Source: Anaerolinea sp. (GTDB taxonomy: Bacteria > Chloroflexota > Anaerolineae > Anaerolineales > Anaerolineaceae). From it: a stretch of DNA of 64,000 nucleotides. The position numbers were made by a program, and so were the translations under genes. The notes under the pieces are model-generated. The model saw only the letters and a list, made by a program, of their open reading frames with translations. It was not told the DNA's origin and searched no databases. The stretch is from positions 744,001-808,000 of the forward strand of contig JARKPU010000013.1 in the NCBI GenBank assembly GCA_029975055.1. Direction: 5' to 3'. Positions within the stretch are counted from its first letter, which is position 1; every line of letters starts with the position of its first letter. Below are positions 46,244-54,990 of this stretch, in pieces.

Positions 46244-46720
46244 ATGTCTGACCAACCGACCGATAAACAAGAGCCGAAAGAAGAGCCTCGCCCGCAATGG
46301 GCCGATGACCTGCATGCCGGTCTGTCGAGCCTGGGCGATGACCTGCGCGCAGGCGCCGATCAGTTCCGGCACGAGATGCCTGCCGCGCGGAAAAAATCGC
46401 GCGATGGATGGATTTGGGGGATCCTCCTCATCCTGGGCGGAGGCTTCCTGCTCCTATCCAACCTGACGAACTACAGCCTTACCAACTGGTGGGCCCTCTT
46501 CATCCTCATTCCGGCACTGGGCTCCTTTGGCGATGCCTGGTCGCACTACCAGGATGAAAACCGTTTCAGCCGGCGGGTGCGCAATGCCCTCGTCAGCGGG
46601 GTGATCTTCCTATGCATTGCCTTGTTCTTCCTTCTCAACCTGAATTTCGGCCGCTACTGGGCCGTCTGGTTGATTGTCGGCGGCCTGGTCATTCTCATCA
46701 ACTCGCTCTTGCCTGATTGA
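46244..46720 (+). CDS. Membrane protein, LiaF-like transmembrane region
   Basis: A 158-residue protein. An N-terminal acidic hydrophilic stretch of about 55 residues precedes about four hydrophobic segments (GWIWGILLILGGGFLLLSN, NWWALFILIPALGSF, VSGVIFLCIALFFLLNL, YWAVWLIVGGLVILI). The arrangement resembles the LiaI/LiaF-like transmembrane module found in envelope-stress proteins, but no specific function can be given. GGAGG is the ribosome site. A strong terminator follows. Confidence 0.75.
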   Translation: MSDQPTDKQEPKEEPRPQWADDLHAGLSSLGDDLRAGADQFRHEMPAARKKSRDGWIWGILLILGGGFLLLSNLTNYSLTNWWALFILIPALGSFGDAWSHYQDENRFSRRVRNALVSGVIFLCIALFFLLNLNFGRYWAVWLIVGGLVILINSLLPD

Positions 46721-46756
46721 CGTTTCCCGGCAAAGTGGAAATTCGCTTCACCCCGG

Positions 46757-46789
46757 CCCCTCTCGCACGCAGAGAGGGGTCTTTTATTT
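46757..46789 (+). terminator. Rho-independent terminator
   Basis: CCCCTCTC (46757-46764) pairs with GAGAGGGG (46772-46779), followed by TCTTTTATTT. Confidence 0.88.
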
Positions 46790-46834
46790 GAGGTCAAGCC
46801 GGGTGAGGCGGGCGAAAATGACGGCTTTTGCCAG

Positions 46835-46863
46835 TTGACTCTCACAAAGCAACCTTATATACT
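46835..46863 (+). promoter_or_regulatory. Promoter of the sugar ABC operon
   Basis: TTGACT (46835-46840), a 17-nt spacer and TATACT (46858-46863), close to consensus. Confidence 0.88.
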
Positions 46864-46866
46864 TTA

Positions 46867-46880
46867 TGAAAGCGTTTTCG
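46867..46880. promoter_or_regulatory. LacI-family operator
   Basis: TGAAAGCGTTTTCG: a 14-bp site with central CG and near-symmetric GAAAGC/GTTTTC arms, matching the general LacI/CcpA operator plan at all but one position. It overlaps the expected transcript start of the sugar operon, as a repressor site would. The LacI-type gene at 50426 is the likely cognate regulator. Confidence 0.7.
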
Positions 46881-46927
46881 CCTCATTCCCAATTCCATTC
46901 GTTCCTCAGCATTCCAAAGGAGAAAAG

Positions 46928-48259
46928 ATGCAACTCAAACGTGTCTGTTCGCTCTTAAGCTTGCTGCTCATCGTGGCGTTGCTGGCTGCCTGTGCGCCCG
47001 CAGGCACGCCCACCCCGGCCGCCGGTGACGGAGCCGCGGCTGGCGGTGCTAAACCCGAGAAATTGCGCGTCTGGATTCAATGGGGAGATAACCCTGCCCA
47101 GCTTCAAGGATTGTTCGATAAATACACCGCCAAATCCGGCATTCCGGTCGAGGTAAACGCCCCTGTCGAACCGGATAAGATCCTGGCGGCGCTGTCTGGC
47201 TCCGAACCGCCGGATATCATCGTCCTTTCGGGCGGCGAGAACGTGAAATCCCTCGCCAAAGAAAATGTCCTCCTGCAGCTCAATGACATTATCAATTCCA
47301 GCGGGATCAACCTGGACGACTTTTACCCCGCCCCGATGATCTCCTGCCGGCAGGGCGATAAAATCTGGTGCCTCCCCTGGGGGACGGACGTGTACGCCCT
47401 CTTCTGGAACAAAGACCTGTTCGAGGAAGCCGGGCTCGACCCCGAAACCCCTCCCAAGACCATGGAAGAGCTGGTGCAGTTCGCCGATAAGCTCACCAAA
47501 GTGGATGAAAACGGCAACCTGACGCAGATCGGCTTTATCCCCGATTTCTCCTGGAGCCACACCGACCTGTATGCCGCGCTGTTCGGCGGCTTCTGGTTCA
47601 ACGCCGATGGCACCCAGGTGACGCTCGACAGCCAGCCCATGATCGACGCCCTCAAGTGGCAGCAGCAGTTCTACACCAAGTACGGCGCCGATGAGGTGCT
47701 CAAATTCACCTCGGCCATGGGCGATTATATGTCTCCCGACCAGGGCTTCTACGCGGGGAAGATCGCCATGATGGTTGACGGCGAATGGCAGGTTGGGCCG
47801 AACTTCATCTCGAAATTCAAACCCGAGCTGTCCTACGGCGTCGCGCCTTTCCCGCCTCCGGCCTCGCACCCTGAGCGCGCCAACACCGGCGTCGTGCAGG
47901 GCACGGTGGTGGTCATTCCGGCCGGTGTGAAGAGCAAAGAGGAATCCGGCAAGCTCCTGGCCTGGATGCAATCGGCTGACATCCTCGCCGAAGAGATGGT
48001 GGCCAACTCCAACCTGCCCACCACCAAAGCCGCTGCCGCCGACCCGCGCTTCAAGCAGATCAAGGGCTTTGATGTCTTCATCAACCTGATGGCCAGCCCG
48101 AACACCACCGGCATGGTCACCACACCCATCACCAATGAACTGGGAGAAGCCCTCGGGCAGATCGAAGAGCAGGTGCTGCACGCAGGCGCCGAGCCTGAAC
48201 CGCTCTTGAAGGAAGCCCAGGCTAAATTCCAACCCATGCTCGAAGCGGCGCTCAAATAA
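46928..48259 (+). CDS. ABC transporter sugar-binding lipoprotein
   Basis: A 443-residue extracellular solute-binding protein of the family 1 (MalE-like) type. The lipobox LLAAC ends the signal peptide near residue 21, followed by a short Ala/Pro/Gly linker and the two-lobed binding domain (LRVWIQWGDNPAQLQGLF, PPDIIVLSGGENV, LPWGTDVYALFWNKDLFEEAGLDP). The ligand is probably an oligosaccharide; the aromatic-rich pocket cannot be decoded by eye. AAAGGAGAAAAG precedes the ATG. It is the first gene of the operon and is followed by a stem-loop that may raise its expression over the permeases. Confidence 0.93.
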   Translation: MQLKRVCSLLSLLLIVALLAACAPAGTPTPAAGDGAAAGGAKPEKLRVWIQWGDNPAQLQGLFDKYTAKSGIPVEVNAPVEPDKILAALSGSEPPDIIVLSGGENVKSLAKENVLLQLNDIINSSGINLDDFYPAPMISCRQGDKIWCLPWGTDVYALFWNKDLFEEAGLDPETPPKTMEELVQFADKLTKVDENGNLTQIGFIPDFSWSHTDLYAALFGGFWFNADGTQVTLDSQPMIDALKWQQQFYTKYGADEVLKFTSAMGDYMSPDQGFYAGKIAMMVDGEWQVGPNFISKFKPELSYGVAPFPPPASHPERANTGVVQGTVVVIPAGVKSKEESGKLLAWMQSADILAEEMVANSNLPTTKAAAADPRFKQIKGFDVFINLMASPNTTGMVTTPITNELGEALGQIEEQVLHAGAEPEPLLKEAQAKFQPMLEAALK

Positions 48260-48274
48260 GCCGGCGCAAGTTGC

Positions 48275-48302
48275 GGGGGGCGGTTGCCAGCAACCGCCCC
48301 CC
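48275..48302 (+). other. Strong intercistronic stem-loop
   Basis: GGGGGGCGGTTG (48275-48286) and CAACCGCCCCCC (48291-48302) form a perfect 12-bp GC-rich stem with a CCAG loop in the 91-nt gap between binding-protein and permease genes. No T tract follows, so it more likely stabilises the 3' end of the first message or partly attenuates than terminates. Confidence 0.75.
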
Positions 48303-48350
48303 GGGTTGATCTGCCCCAATCTCTACGCTGAGTGCGTATCTGGAGATCGT

Positions 48351-49298
48351 ATGAATATTGTATCCAAAGCCGGTGGAGCGTTTCGCCTGAAACGGCCCGC
48401 GTGGAACAAGCGCACGCGGCTGAACTTTTGGATCGGTATGTTATTCATCGCTCCCTGGACCATCGGGTTCCTGGCTTTCACGGTCTATCCGATGGGCGCA
48501 TCGCTGGTTTACAGCTTCAGTGAATACCACATGCGCGCCCCGCTGCAGTGGATCGGCCTGGCCAATTACGCCAATTTGTTTCAGGATAAGCTCTTTTACA
48601 CCGCCCTCGTGAACACCACCTACATGGTGGTGGTGGGCGTGCCGCTCACCCTGCTGCTCTCTTTCATGTGCGCGATCGTCCTGAACATCAAAGTTCCCGG
48701 CCAGTCCATCTACCGCGTCATCTACTACCTTCCCAGCATCGTGCCCACCATCGCCAGCACGATGCTCTGGTTGTGGATCCTCAACCCAAACTCAGGGTTG
48801 ATGAACATGTTCCTCGGCGCTTTTGGGATTGAAGGCCCCAACTGGTTGAAAGACCCCCTCTGGGCCAAGCCGTCGCTCATCCTGCTTTCGCTCTGGGGTA
48901 TGGGCGGCACGATCATCATCTACCTCTCCGGCCTTCAGGATGTGCCCGTCAGCCTGATCGAAGCCGCCGAGTTGGACGGCGCGAACTGGTGGCAGCGCCT
49001 GTTGAACATCACCGTACCGATGGTGTCGCCGATCACGCTGTTCAACCTCATCACCGGCGTTATCGGCATGTTCCAGTACTTTGCGCAGGCCTATGTCTTC
49101 GGCAATTCCACCGCCGGCGCCATCGGTTCGCCCCTCAACTCCACCCTCTTTTACAGCGTTTACCTTTATCAGACCGGTTTTCAATTCCTCAAGATGGGTT
49201 ATGCTTCCGCCATGGCATGGATCCTCTTCTTTGTCATCCTTGGCTGCACCATCTTGCTGCTCAAAGTGAGTAACCGGTTCACCTATTATTCGGGGTAA
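48351..49298 (+). CDS. ABC sugar transporter permease (MalF/UgpA type)
   Basis: A 315-residue inner-membrane permease with six transmembrane segments and the EAA loop EAAELDGANWWQRLLNITVPMVSP, which contacts the ATPase. The N-terminal segment and FYTALVNTTYMVV..LLLSF start of the permease domain are typical. TGGAGA precedes the ATG. No ATPase gene is present in the operon, so a shared MsmK-like ATPase elsewhere is expected. Confidence 0.93.
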   Translation: MNIVSKAGGAFRLKRPAWNKRTRLNFWIGMLFIAPWTIGFLAFTVYPMGASLVYSFSEYHMRAPLQWIGLANYANLFQDKLFYTALVNTTYMVVVGVPLTLLLSFMCAIVLNIKVPGQSIYRVIYYLPSIVPTIASTMLWLWILNPNSGLMNMFLGAFGIEGPNWLKDPLWAKPSLILLSLWGMGGTIIIYLSGLQDVPVSLIEAAELDGANWWQRLLNITVPMVSPITLFNLITGVIGMFQYFAQAYVFGNSTAGAIGSPLNSTLFYSVYLYQTGFQFLKMGYASAMAWILFFVILGCTILLLKVSNRFTYYSG

Positions 49299-49301
49299 CC
49301 T

Positions 49302-50417
49302 ATGGAAGAGATCGCCATCTCCACACCCCTTTCGGCTGAAGAAATCCAGCGCCAGCACATCCGCAGGCGCCGGCTAGCTGCCATTCGCAGGGGAATTGGC
49401 CAGCTCTTCAGCCACCTGCTCATCCTGGCGATGGGGATGTTCTTCCTCATCCCGTTCTTCTGGATGGTCATCACCTCGTTGAAGTCCGACCAGGATGTCT
49501 TCCGCACGCCGCCGACCTGGGTCCCGCACGATTCCGTCTCGGTGGTCATCGACGGGAAGGAATACCCGTTGTACCATGTCCAAATCGACGGGCAGACGAT
49601 GGAGCTGGCCCTGGTAAGCGTGGCTGAAGGCCGCGGAGACTTCATCGACCCCGCCGACCCATCCAAAACCTACCCCCAGGTGCGCATGAAGTTCGCCACT
49701 CAGATCCTGCGCGTGGGCCTGCGCTGGCGTAATTACATCGATGCGATGTCGCGCGCCACCCGGCCGGGGCTGGGGGTGAACTTCTGGACGTACTTCCGCA
49801 ACAGCCTGGTCATCGCTTTCTTCACCATCGCCGGCACATTGCTGTCGAACAGCCCGGTGGCGTATGCCTTCGCGCGCATCCGTTTCCCGGGCCGCGAGGC
49901 GCTCTTCATCTTTGTTTTGGCCACGATGATGCTGCCCTACCAGGTGACGATGATCCCGCTGTATCTGTTCTTCAACGAGTCGCTCCACTGGGGCGATTCC
50001 TTCCTGCCGCTCATCGTGCCGGCGTTCTTTGCCAACGCCTATGACGTCTTCCTGCTGCGCCAGTTCTTCCGCACCATCCCCGAAGAGATGGCCGATGCCG
50101 CCCGGGTGGATGGAGCTTCGGAATTCGATATCTTCACGCGGATCGTCCTGCCGCTCTCCGTTCCAGTCCTTGCCGCGGTGACGGTGTTCACCTTCCTTTG
50201 GGCCTGGAATGACTTCCAGGGACCGCTCCTCTACCTGACCAGCCCGCAGAACTTCACCATGTCGCTCGGCCTGCAAGATTTCAAGAGCCAGCGCGCCGTG
50301 GCCTGGAACCTGCTCATGGCGGCCTCCGTGGTGTTCACAATCCCTATCATCATCGCCTTCTTCTTCGCCCAAAAGACCTTCATTCAAGGGATCAAACTGA
50401 CCGGGTTGAAAGAGTAG
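49302..50417 (+). CDS. ABC sugar transporter permease (MalG type) with an enlarged extracellular loop
   Basis: A 371-residue permease, against about 280 for the family. The EAA loop is MADAARVDGASEFDIFTRIVLPLSVP. The extra length lies between the first transmembrane segment and the permease core, at about residues 70-150: a hydrophilic stretch with VVIDGKEYPLYHVQIDGQ that should face outward and could contact the binding protein. It starts 3 nt after the upstream permease. Confidence 0.92.
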   Translation: MEEIAISTPLSAEEIQRQHIRRRRLAAIRRGIGQLFSHLLILAMGMFFLIPFFWMVITSLKSDQDVFRTPPTWVPHDSVSVVIDGKEYPLYHVQIDGQTMELALVSVAEGRGDFIDPADPSKTYPQVRMKFATQILRVGLRWRNYIDAMSRATRPGLGVNFWTYFRNSLVIAFFTIAGTLLSNSPVAYAFARIRFPGREALFIFVLATMMLPYQVTMIPLYLFFNESLHWGDSFLPLIVPAFFANAYDVFLLRQFFRTIPEEMADAARVDGASEFDIFTRIVLPLSVPVLAAVTVFTFLWAWNDFQGPLLYLTSPQNFTMSLGLQDFKSQRAVAWNLLMAASVVFTIPIIIAFFFAQKTFIQGIKLTGLKE

Positions 50418-50425
50418 GTTGGCGA

Positions 50426-51445
50426 ATGGCGCGTAAGAAACCCACCATCATTGATATTGCCCGCGAGGCCGGGGTTTCGATCTCGACGGTCAGCCGTGTT
50501 TTGAACAACTCGATGCCCGTGGCCGAAGAAACCTCGCGGCGTGTGCTGGAGACTGTCCGCCGGCTGGAGTTCAGCCCCAACCAGGCTGCCCGCAACCTGG
50601 CAAGCAAGCGGACGAACACCATTGGCCTGCTGCTCCCCACCATCAGCGGGGGTTTCTTCACGCCCTTGTTAGAAGGCATCGACCGCTGCATGAGCGAAAA
50701 CGGTTTCGACCTGCTCATCTTCTCCTCGCCCAAGCTGGAACGCCACGAGTTCAAACGCATGGTGCCGGTCGGCGAACACAACACCGACGGCCTGCTCGTC
50801 TTCACATCCAGCCTGGTAGATGAAGAAATTTCCCGGCTGCACCAGCGCGGGTTCCCGCTGGTCCTCCTCCACCGCCATTCGCCGCCTGGCTTGCAGGTAC
50901 CCTCGGTGATCTTCGAAAACCAAAAGGGCACCGAAATGCTCATCGATCACCTCATCGAGGTGCACGGCTGCCGGAAGATCGCCTTCCTCGCCGGGCCGCC
51001 GATGAACGAAGACTCCTATTGGCGTGAGCAGGGCCTGCGCGCCTCTCTGCAAAAACACGGCCTGGAGCTCGACCCCGACCTGATCGGCATGGGCGAATTC
51101 GAAGGGCCGATTGCCGCCGCAGCAGCACGGAAGATCCTCCAATCGGGTGCCAGGCCGGATGCCATTTTCACCGGAGATGATGAATCGGCAGCGGGGGTGA
51201 TCACCGAACTCCTGCGCATGGGCTGGAAAGTTCCGGATGACATCGCCGTGGTCGGCTTCGACGACGACTACCTTGCCCCTTACCTGCCGGTGCCGCTCAC
51301 CACCGTGCGCGCCCCGAGTGAACAGGCCGGCTATACCGCCGCGAAGCAGCTCGTCAGCCTCATCCGCACCGGCTCTGCCGACCTGCTCACCGTGCTTCCC
51401 ACCGAACTGGTCATCCGCCGTTCTTGCGGGTGCAAAGCAAATTGA
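50426..51445 (+). CDS. LacI family transcriptional regulator
   Basis: A 339-residue repressor. The N-terminal HTH is TIIDIAREAGVSISTVSRVLNNS and the hinge contains NQAARNLASKRTNTIG; the periplasmic-binding-like effector domain follows (VVGFDDDYLAPYLPVPLTTVRAP). A C-terminal RRSCGCK Cys pair is unusual but found in some relatives. It sits inside the operon it probably controls; the LacI-type site at 46867-46880 overlaps the operon's start. The ribosome site is weak, which fits low expression of a regulator. Confidence 0.93.
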   Translation: MARKKPTIIDIAREAGVSISTVSRVLNNSMPVAEETSRRVLETVRRLEFSPNQAARNLASKRTNTIGLLLPTISGGFFTPLLEGIDRCMSENGFDLLIFSSPKLERHEFKRMVPVGEHNTDGLLVFTSSLVDEEISRLHQRGFPLVLLHRHSPPGLQVPSVIFENQKGTEMLIDHLIEVHGCRKIAFLAGPPMNEDSYWREQGLRASLQKHGLELDPDLIGMGEFEGPIAAAAARKILQSGARPDAIFTGDDESAAGVITELLRMGWKVPDDIAVVGFDDDYLAPYLPVPLTTVRAPSEQAGYTAAKQLVSLIRTGSADLLTVLPTELVIRRSCGCKAN

Positions 51446-51461
51446 TCTGCAAAGGTGACCC

Positions 51462-52757
51462 ATGTTGAAAATAGCTGTCATTGGCGGGGGTTCCACCTAC
51501 ACCCCGGAATTGATCAAGGGCTTCATTGACCTCCACGAGCGCCTGCCGCTGACCGAGCTGGCCTTGATGGACATCCAGCCGCAGCGGTTGGAGATTGTCG
51601 GCGACTTCTGCGAACGCATCGTCGAGCATGCCGGAAAGCCTTTTCGGGTGACGATCACCGATAACCGCCGCGAGGCAATCCGCGGCGCAGATTATGTGAT
51701 CACCCAATTGCGGGTCGGTTTCATCCCTGCCCGGCGCGAAGACGAATACCTTGGCAAGCGCCACGGGCTGATCGGCCAGGAGACAACGGGCATCGGGGGC
51801 ATGGCGAAGGCGCTGCGAACCATCCCGGTGCTGCTTTCCATCGCGCGCGATATGGCCGAGCTGGCCCCCAGGGCGCTGCTGGTGAACTTCACCAACCCGT
51901 CGGGGCTTGTCACCGAGGCGCTCACGCGCTATGCTCCCCAGGTCGCGTCGGTTGGGTTGTGCAACTCGCCCATCACGACCAAAATGGGCATCCTCGAAGA
52001 ACTGGCGCACGCAACCGGCACGAGCATTGCTCCGGAGCGCGCCCGTCTCGATTCGCTTGGGTTGAACCATCTCACCTGGTACCGCGGCTTCACCGTCGAT
52101 GGGGAGAATGTCTGGCCCAAGGTGATTGCGGCGTATGTGGAAGCGCTCCGCAAGGAAACCGAACCGGAATGGCCGCCGGAGCTGGTCGAGACGCTTGGGA
52201 TGATCCCCAACTCGTACCTGCAGTATTATTACAACACGTCCGAGAAGCTGCTCAACCAGGAGAAGTGGCCTCCTTCACGCGCCGAACAGGTGTTGAAAAT
52301 CGAAGCCGAATTGCTGCGCCAGTATGCCGAACCCAGCCAGGTCACCGTCCCCGCCGATATCATGAAACGCGGTGGAGCTTATTATTCCACCCTTGCCACC
52401 CAGGTGATCAACGCCCACCGCAACAACCTCGGCCAGGAAGAGATCGTGAACGTGCGTCAGAATGGCGCCGTTCCAGGCTACCCTGCCGATTGGGTGATGG
52501 AGCTGCCCTGCCGCATCGATTCCGGCGGCATCCACCCTTTGCCTGCCAATCCGCTCCCGCAGGCCTGCTTCGGCCTGGTCGCGCAGGTGAAAGCCTATGA
52601 GCTGCTCACGGTCGAAGCCGCTGTTCACGGCGACCGCAAGGCGCTCTACGAGGCGCTGTTGGTGCATCCCCTCGGCCCCGAAGCGGCCCAGGTGAAGCCG
52701 GTGATGGAGGATCTGCTCCAGACCAACCGCGCCTACCTTCCGCAGTTCTTTGCGTGA
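51462..52757 (+). CDS. GH4 family glycosidase, 6-phospho-beta-glucosidase type
   Basis: A 431-residue NAD- and metal-dependent glycosidase. IGGGSTYTPELIKGFI is the NAD motif; NFTNPSG, the metal-binding GLCNSP and GLNHLTW, and RGGAYYST follow in order. The pattern is that of 6-phospho-beta-glucosidases (BglT/LicH) and differs from the MelA-type GH4 at 25394. No PTS genes are nearby, so the 6-phospho substrate might be made by the adjacent kinase, or the enzyme may accept unphosphorylated glycosides. AAAGGTG lies before the ATG. Confidence 0.9.
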   Translation: MLKIAVIGGGSTYTPELIKGFIDLHERLPLTELALMDIQPQRLEIVGDFCERIVEHAGKPFRVTITDNRREAIRGADYVITQLRVGFIPARREDEYLGKRHGLIGQETTGIGGMAKALRTIPVLLSIARDMAELAPRALLVNFTNPSGLVTEALTRYAPQVASVGLCNSPITTKMGILEELAHATGTSIAPERARLDSLGLNHLTWYRGFTVDGENVWPKVIAAYVEALRKETEPEWPPELVETLGMIPNSYLQYYYNTSEKLLNQEKWPPSRAEQVLKIEAELLRQYAEPSQVTVPADIMKRGGAYYSTLATQVINAHRNNLGQEEIVNVRQNGAVPGYPADWVMELPCRIDSGGIHPLPANPLPQACFGLVAQVKAYELLTVEAAVHGDRKALYEALLVHPLGPEAAQVKPVMEDLLQTNRAYLPQFFA

Positions 52758-53734
52758 TGACTATGCGATATTTCCTCGGAGTTGACGTCGGCGGGACGAA
52801 GACACACGCCTTGCTGGCCGATGAAACCGGGACCATCCTGGGCTTTGGGCAGGCCGGCGCGGGCAATCATGAAGGGGTGGGCTATGACGGCCTGGCTGCT
52901 GCTCTGCAGAAATCGACCTGCCAGGCTCTGAAGGCAGCGGGCATCCGCGCCGATCAGGTAACCGGCGCGGGTTTTGGCATCGCCGGTTATGACTTCCCAT
53001 CCGAACGCCAGCCCACCCTCGAAGCCATCGCCACCCTTGGGCTGGCCTGTCCCGTCGAAGCGGTGAACGATGTGGTCATCGGTTTGATCGCCGGAGCCAG
53101 CCAGGGTTGGGGCGTGGTGGTGGATTCCGGCACGGGCTGCAACGTGCGCGGGCGCGACCAGCACGGACGCGAGGGCTGGGTGACCGGCTGCGGCAGCACA
53201 TTTGGCGAATACGGCGGCGCCGGTGATATCGTCCGGCGCGCCGTCCAGGCAATCGCCCACGATTGGTCGAGCCGCGGGCCGCACACGGCGCTCTCCGATG
53301 CGTTCGTTCGGCTGGTGGGCGCAAAAGACCTGACCGACTTGATCGAGGGCCTGGCCCTGGAACGGTACTCGCTGAGTGGCAATTACGCCAGAGTGGTTTT
53401 TGAAATCGCCCAGCAGGGTGACGCGGTCGCACAGGAGGCTATCCGTTGGGTCGCCGCCGAGTTAGGCGAGACGACCAATGCCGTCATCCGCCAGATGCAT
53501 TTCCATGACCTGGCATTCGAAATTGTGCTCATCGGGAGTGTATTCAACGGCGGACCTCTGTTCATCGGCCCGCTACAGGCCACGATCCGCTCATTTGCTC
53601 CTCAGGCCGAGTTTACCCGCCTGGCCGTGCCGCCGGTGGTCGGCGGCGTACTGCTGGGCATGGAGCAGGTGGGGCTGCGGAGCGCGGCTGCCCGCGAAGC
53701 GCTTCTGGCTTCGATGGGGAGCAGTTTCAATTAG
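52757..53734 (+). CDS. BadF/BadG/BcrA/BcrD-family sugar kinase (N-acetylglucosamine kinase-like)
   Basis: A 325-residue actin-fold ATPase with GVDVGGTKTHALLAD (phosphate 1), VVVDSGTGCNVRGRD (phosphate 2) and IGSVFNGGPLF (adenosine) motifs. The size and glycine pattern match N-acetylglucosamine kinase-like members rather than the radical-enzyme activators, since the Cys ligands of the latter are absent. The start overlaps the GH4 stop as ATGA; another ATG lies 6 nt later. It probably phosphorylates the sugar imported or released by this operon. Confidence 0.85.
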   Translation: MTMRYFLGVDVGGTKTHALLADETGTILGFGQAGAGNHEGVGYDGLAAALQKSTCQALKAAGIRADQVTGAGFGIAGYDFPSERQPTLEAIATLGLACPVEAVNDVVIGLIAGASQGWGVVVDSGTGCNVRGRDQHGREGWVTGCGSTFGEYGGAGDIVRRAVQAIAHDWSSRGPHTALSDAFVRLVGAKDLTDLIEGLALERYSLSGNYARVVFEIAQQGDAVAQEAIRWVAAELGETTNAVIRQMHFHDLAFEIVLIGSVFNGGPLFIGPLQATIRSFAPQAEFTRLAVPPVVGGVLLGMEQVGLRSAAAREALLASMGSSFN

Positions 53735-53765
53735 GCCGCTACCGGTTCAGGAGAAAGGATCAGGA

Positions 53766-54965
53766 ATGGCATGCTTGATTGGCTATGCGCAAACTCCCGT
53801 CACCCCTTCCCTCGAACGGCCTGTCTTCCTCGCCGGCTTCGACCGCGACCGCCGCGCCGCTTCCATCCATGACGACCTCTTCGTGCGCGTCCTGGCTTTC
53901 CACGACGGCACCCAGCGCCTTGCCCTGGCTGCCGTTGACCTTATCGGCCTGGGCCGCAAAGTGGCCCAGCGCTGTGAACACACCTTGCGCCAGTCCATCT
54001 CCGGGCTCAACCTCGTCCTCGCTTGCACGCACACGCACCACGGCCCCGATACCATCGGCCTGTGGGGGCCTGGCCTGCTCACCCGCGGCGTGGACCCGCT
54101 TTATATGGCTGCGCTGGAGGAACGGATCATCGAAACCGTGCAGCGCGCCTTTCAGCACCTCGTCCCAGCCGCGCTGCGCGCATCGAATGTCTATGTGCCG
54201 GGGGTGGCCAAAAATGTGCGCAACCCTGAGATTCTCGACCAGGAACTCAGCTGCTGGCAATTCGTGGATCTCGATTCCCATCGCGCGCTGGTCACGCTGG
54301 TGAACTTTCCTTGCCACCCCGAAGTGGTTCACAAGGAGAACCGCGAAATCAGCTCCGATTATCCTCACTTCCTGCGCGCACAGGTGGAATGTAACACGCA
54401 AGGGATGTGCCTTTTCTTCGCCGGGGCGCTGGGCGGGATGATGACCCCCGATGTGAGCGAACATTCCTTCGCCGAGGCCGAGCAAATCGGCGCGATCTTA
54501 GCTCAGGCCGCAGCCGAAAGCCTGAATCGACAGGAACCCGCCGGCCTGGATCGGTTCGACTACCAGCGAGTCGAATTCCGCATCGAGCTGCAAAGCCCGC
54601 TCCTCGAACAGGCCATGCGCTATGGCCTGGTGCGCGATTCACTTGTTCAACGCAGGCAGGTCATCACCGAGGCCGGGCTGCTGCGCGTTGGGCCGTTCTG
54701 GCTGGCGCACGTGCCGGGCGAACTGCTGCCCTCCTTGGGCCTTCAATTGAAAGCTTCGATGCGGGCTGCCGGCGCCAGCGTAACGGGCATTTTGGGTTTG
54801 GCCAATGATGAAATCGGCTACATCCTCCCGCAGGAGGATTTTGCCTATCCGAAGAACCCGCTCGAGCCCGGCGACCATTACGAAGAAACCATGTCGGTCG
54901 GCCCAACCGCCGGCCCGCAGCTCATGGCGGCAATCCAATCCTTGATCAACCAACCATTCTCTTGA
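53766..54965 (+). CDS. Neutral/alkaline ceramidase-like domain protein
   Basis: A 399-residue protein matching the N-terminal domain of neutral/alkaline non-lysosomal ceramidases: TPSLERPVFLAGFDRDRRA, DDLFVRVLAF, and zinc motif ACTHTHHGPDT. It lacks the C-terminal immunoglobulin-like domain and a signal peptide of true ceramidases. Such short forms occur in sugar-utilisation gene clusters, and their reaction is unknown. It could be an amidase acting on an N-acyl sugar. AAAGGAT precedes the ATG, and the gene sits between a sugar kinase and an aminotransferase. Confidence 0.8.
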   Translation: MACLIGYAQTPVTPSLERPVFLAGFDRDRRAASIHDDLFVRVLAFHDGTQRLALAAVDLIGLGRKVAQRCEHTLRQSISGLNLVLACTHTHHGPDTIGLWGPGLLTRGVDPLYMAALEERIIETVQRAFQHLVPAALRASNVYVPGVAKNVRNPEILDQELSCWQFVDLDSHRALVTLVNFPCHPEVVHKENREISSDYPHFLRAQVECNTQGMCLFFAGALGGMMTPDVSEHSFAEAEQIGAILAQAAAESLNRQEPAGLDRFDYQRVEFRIELQSPLLEQAMRYGLVRDSLVQRRQVITEAGLLRVGPFWLAHVPGELLPSLGLQLKASMRAAGASVTGILGLANDEIGYILPQEDFAYPKNPLEPGDHYEETMSVGPTAGPQLMAAIQSLINQPFS

Positions 54966-54990
54966 CCCAAAATCGTTAAGGAGTCCATTT

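Noticed and set aside
53766..54965. Annotating this protein as a true secreted ceramidase
   Set aside because: It lacks a signal peptide and the C-terminal domain, and it sits in a sugar operon, so only the domain family is claimed.
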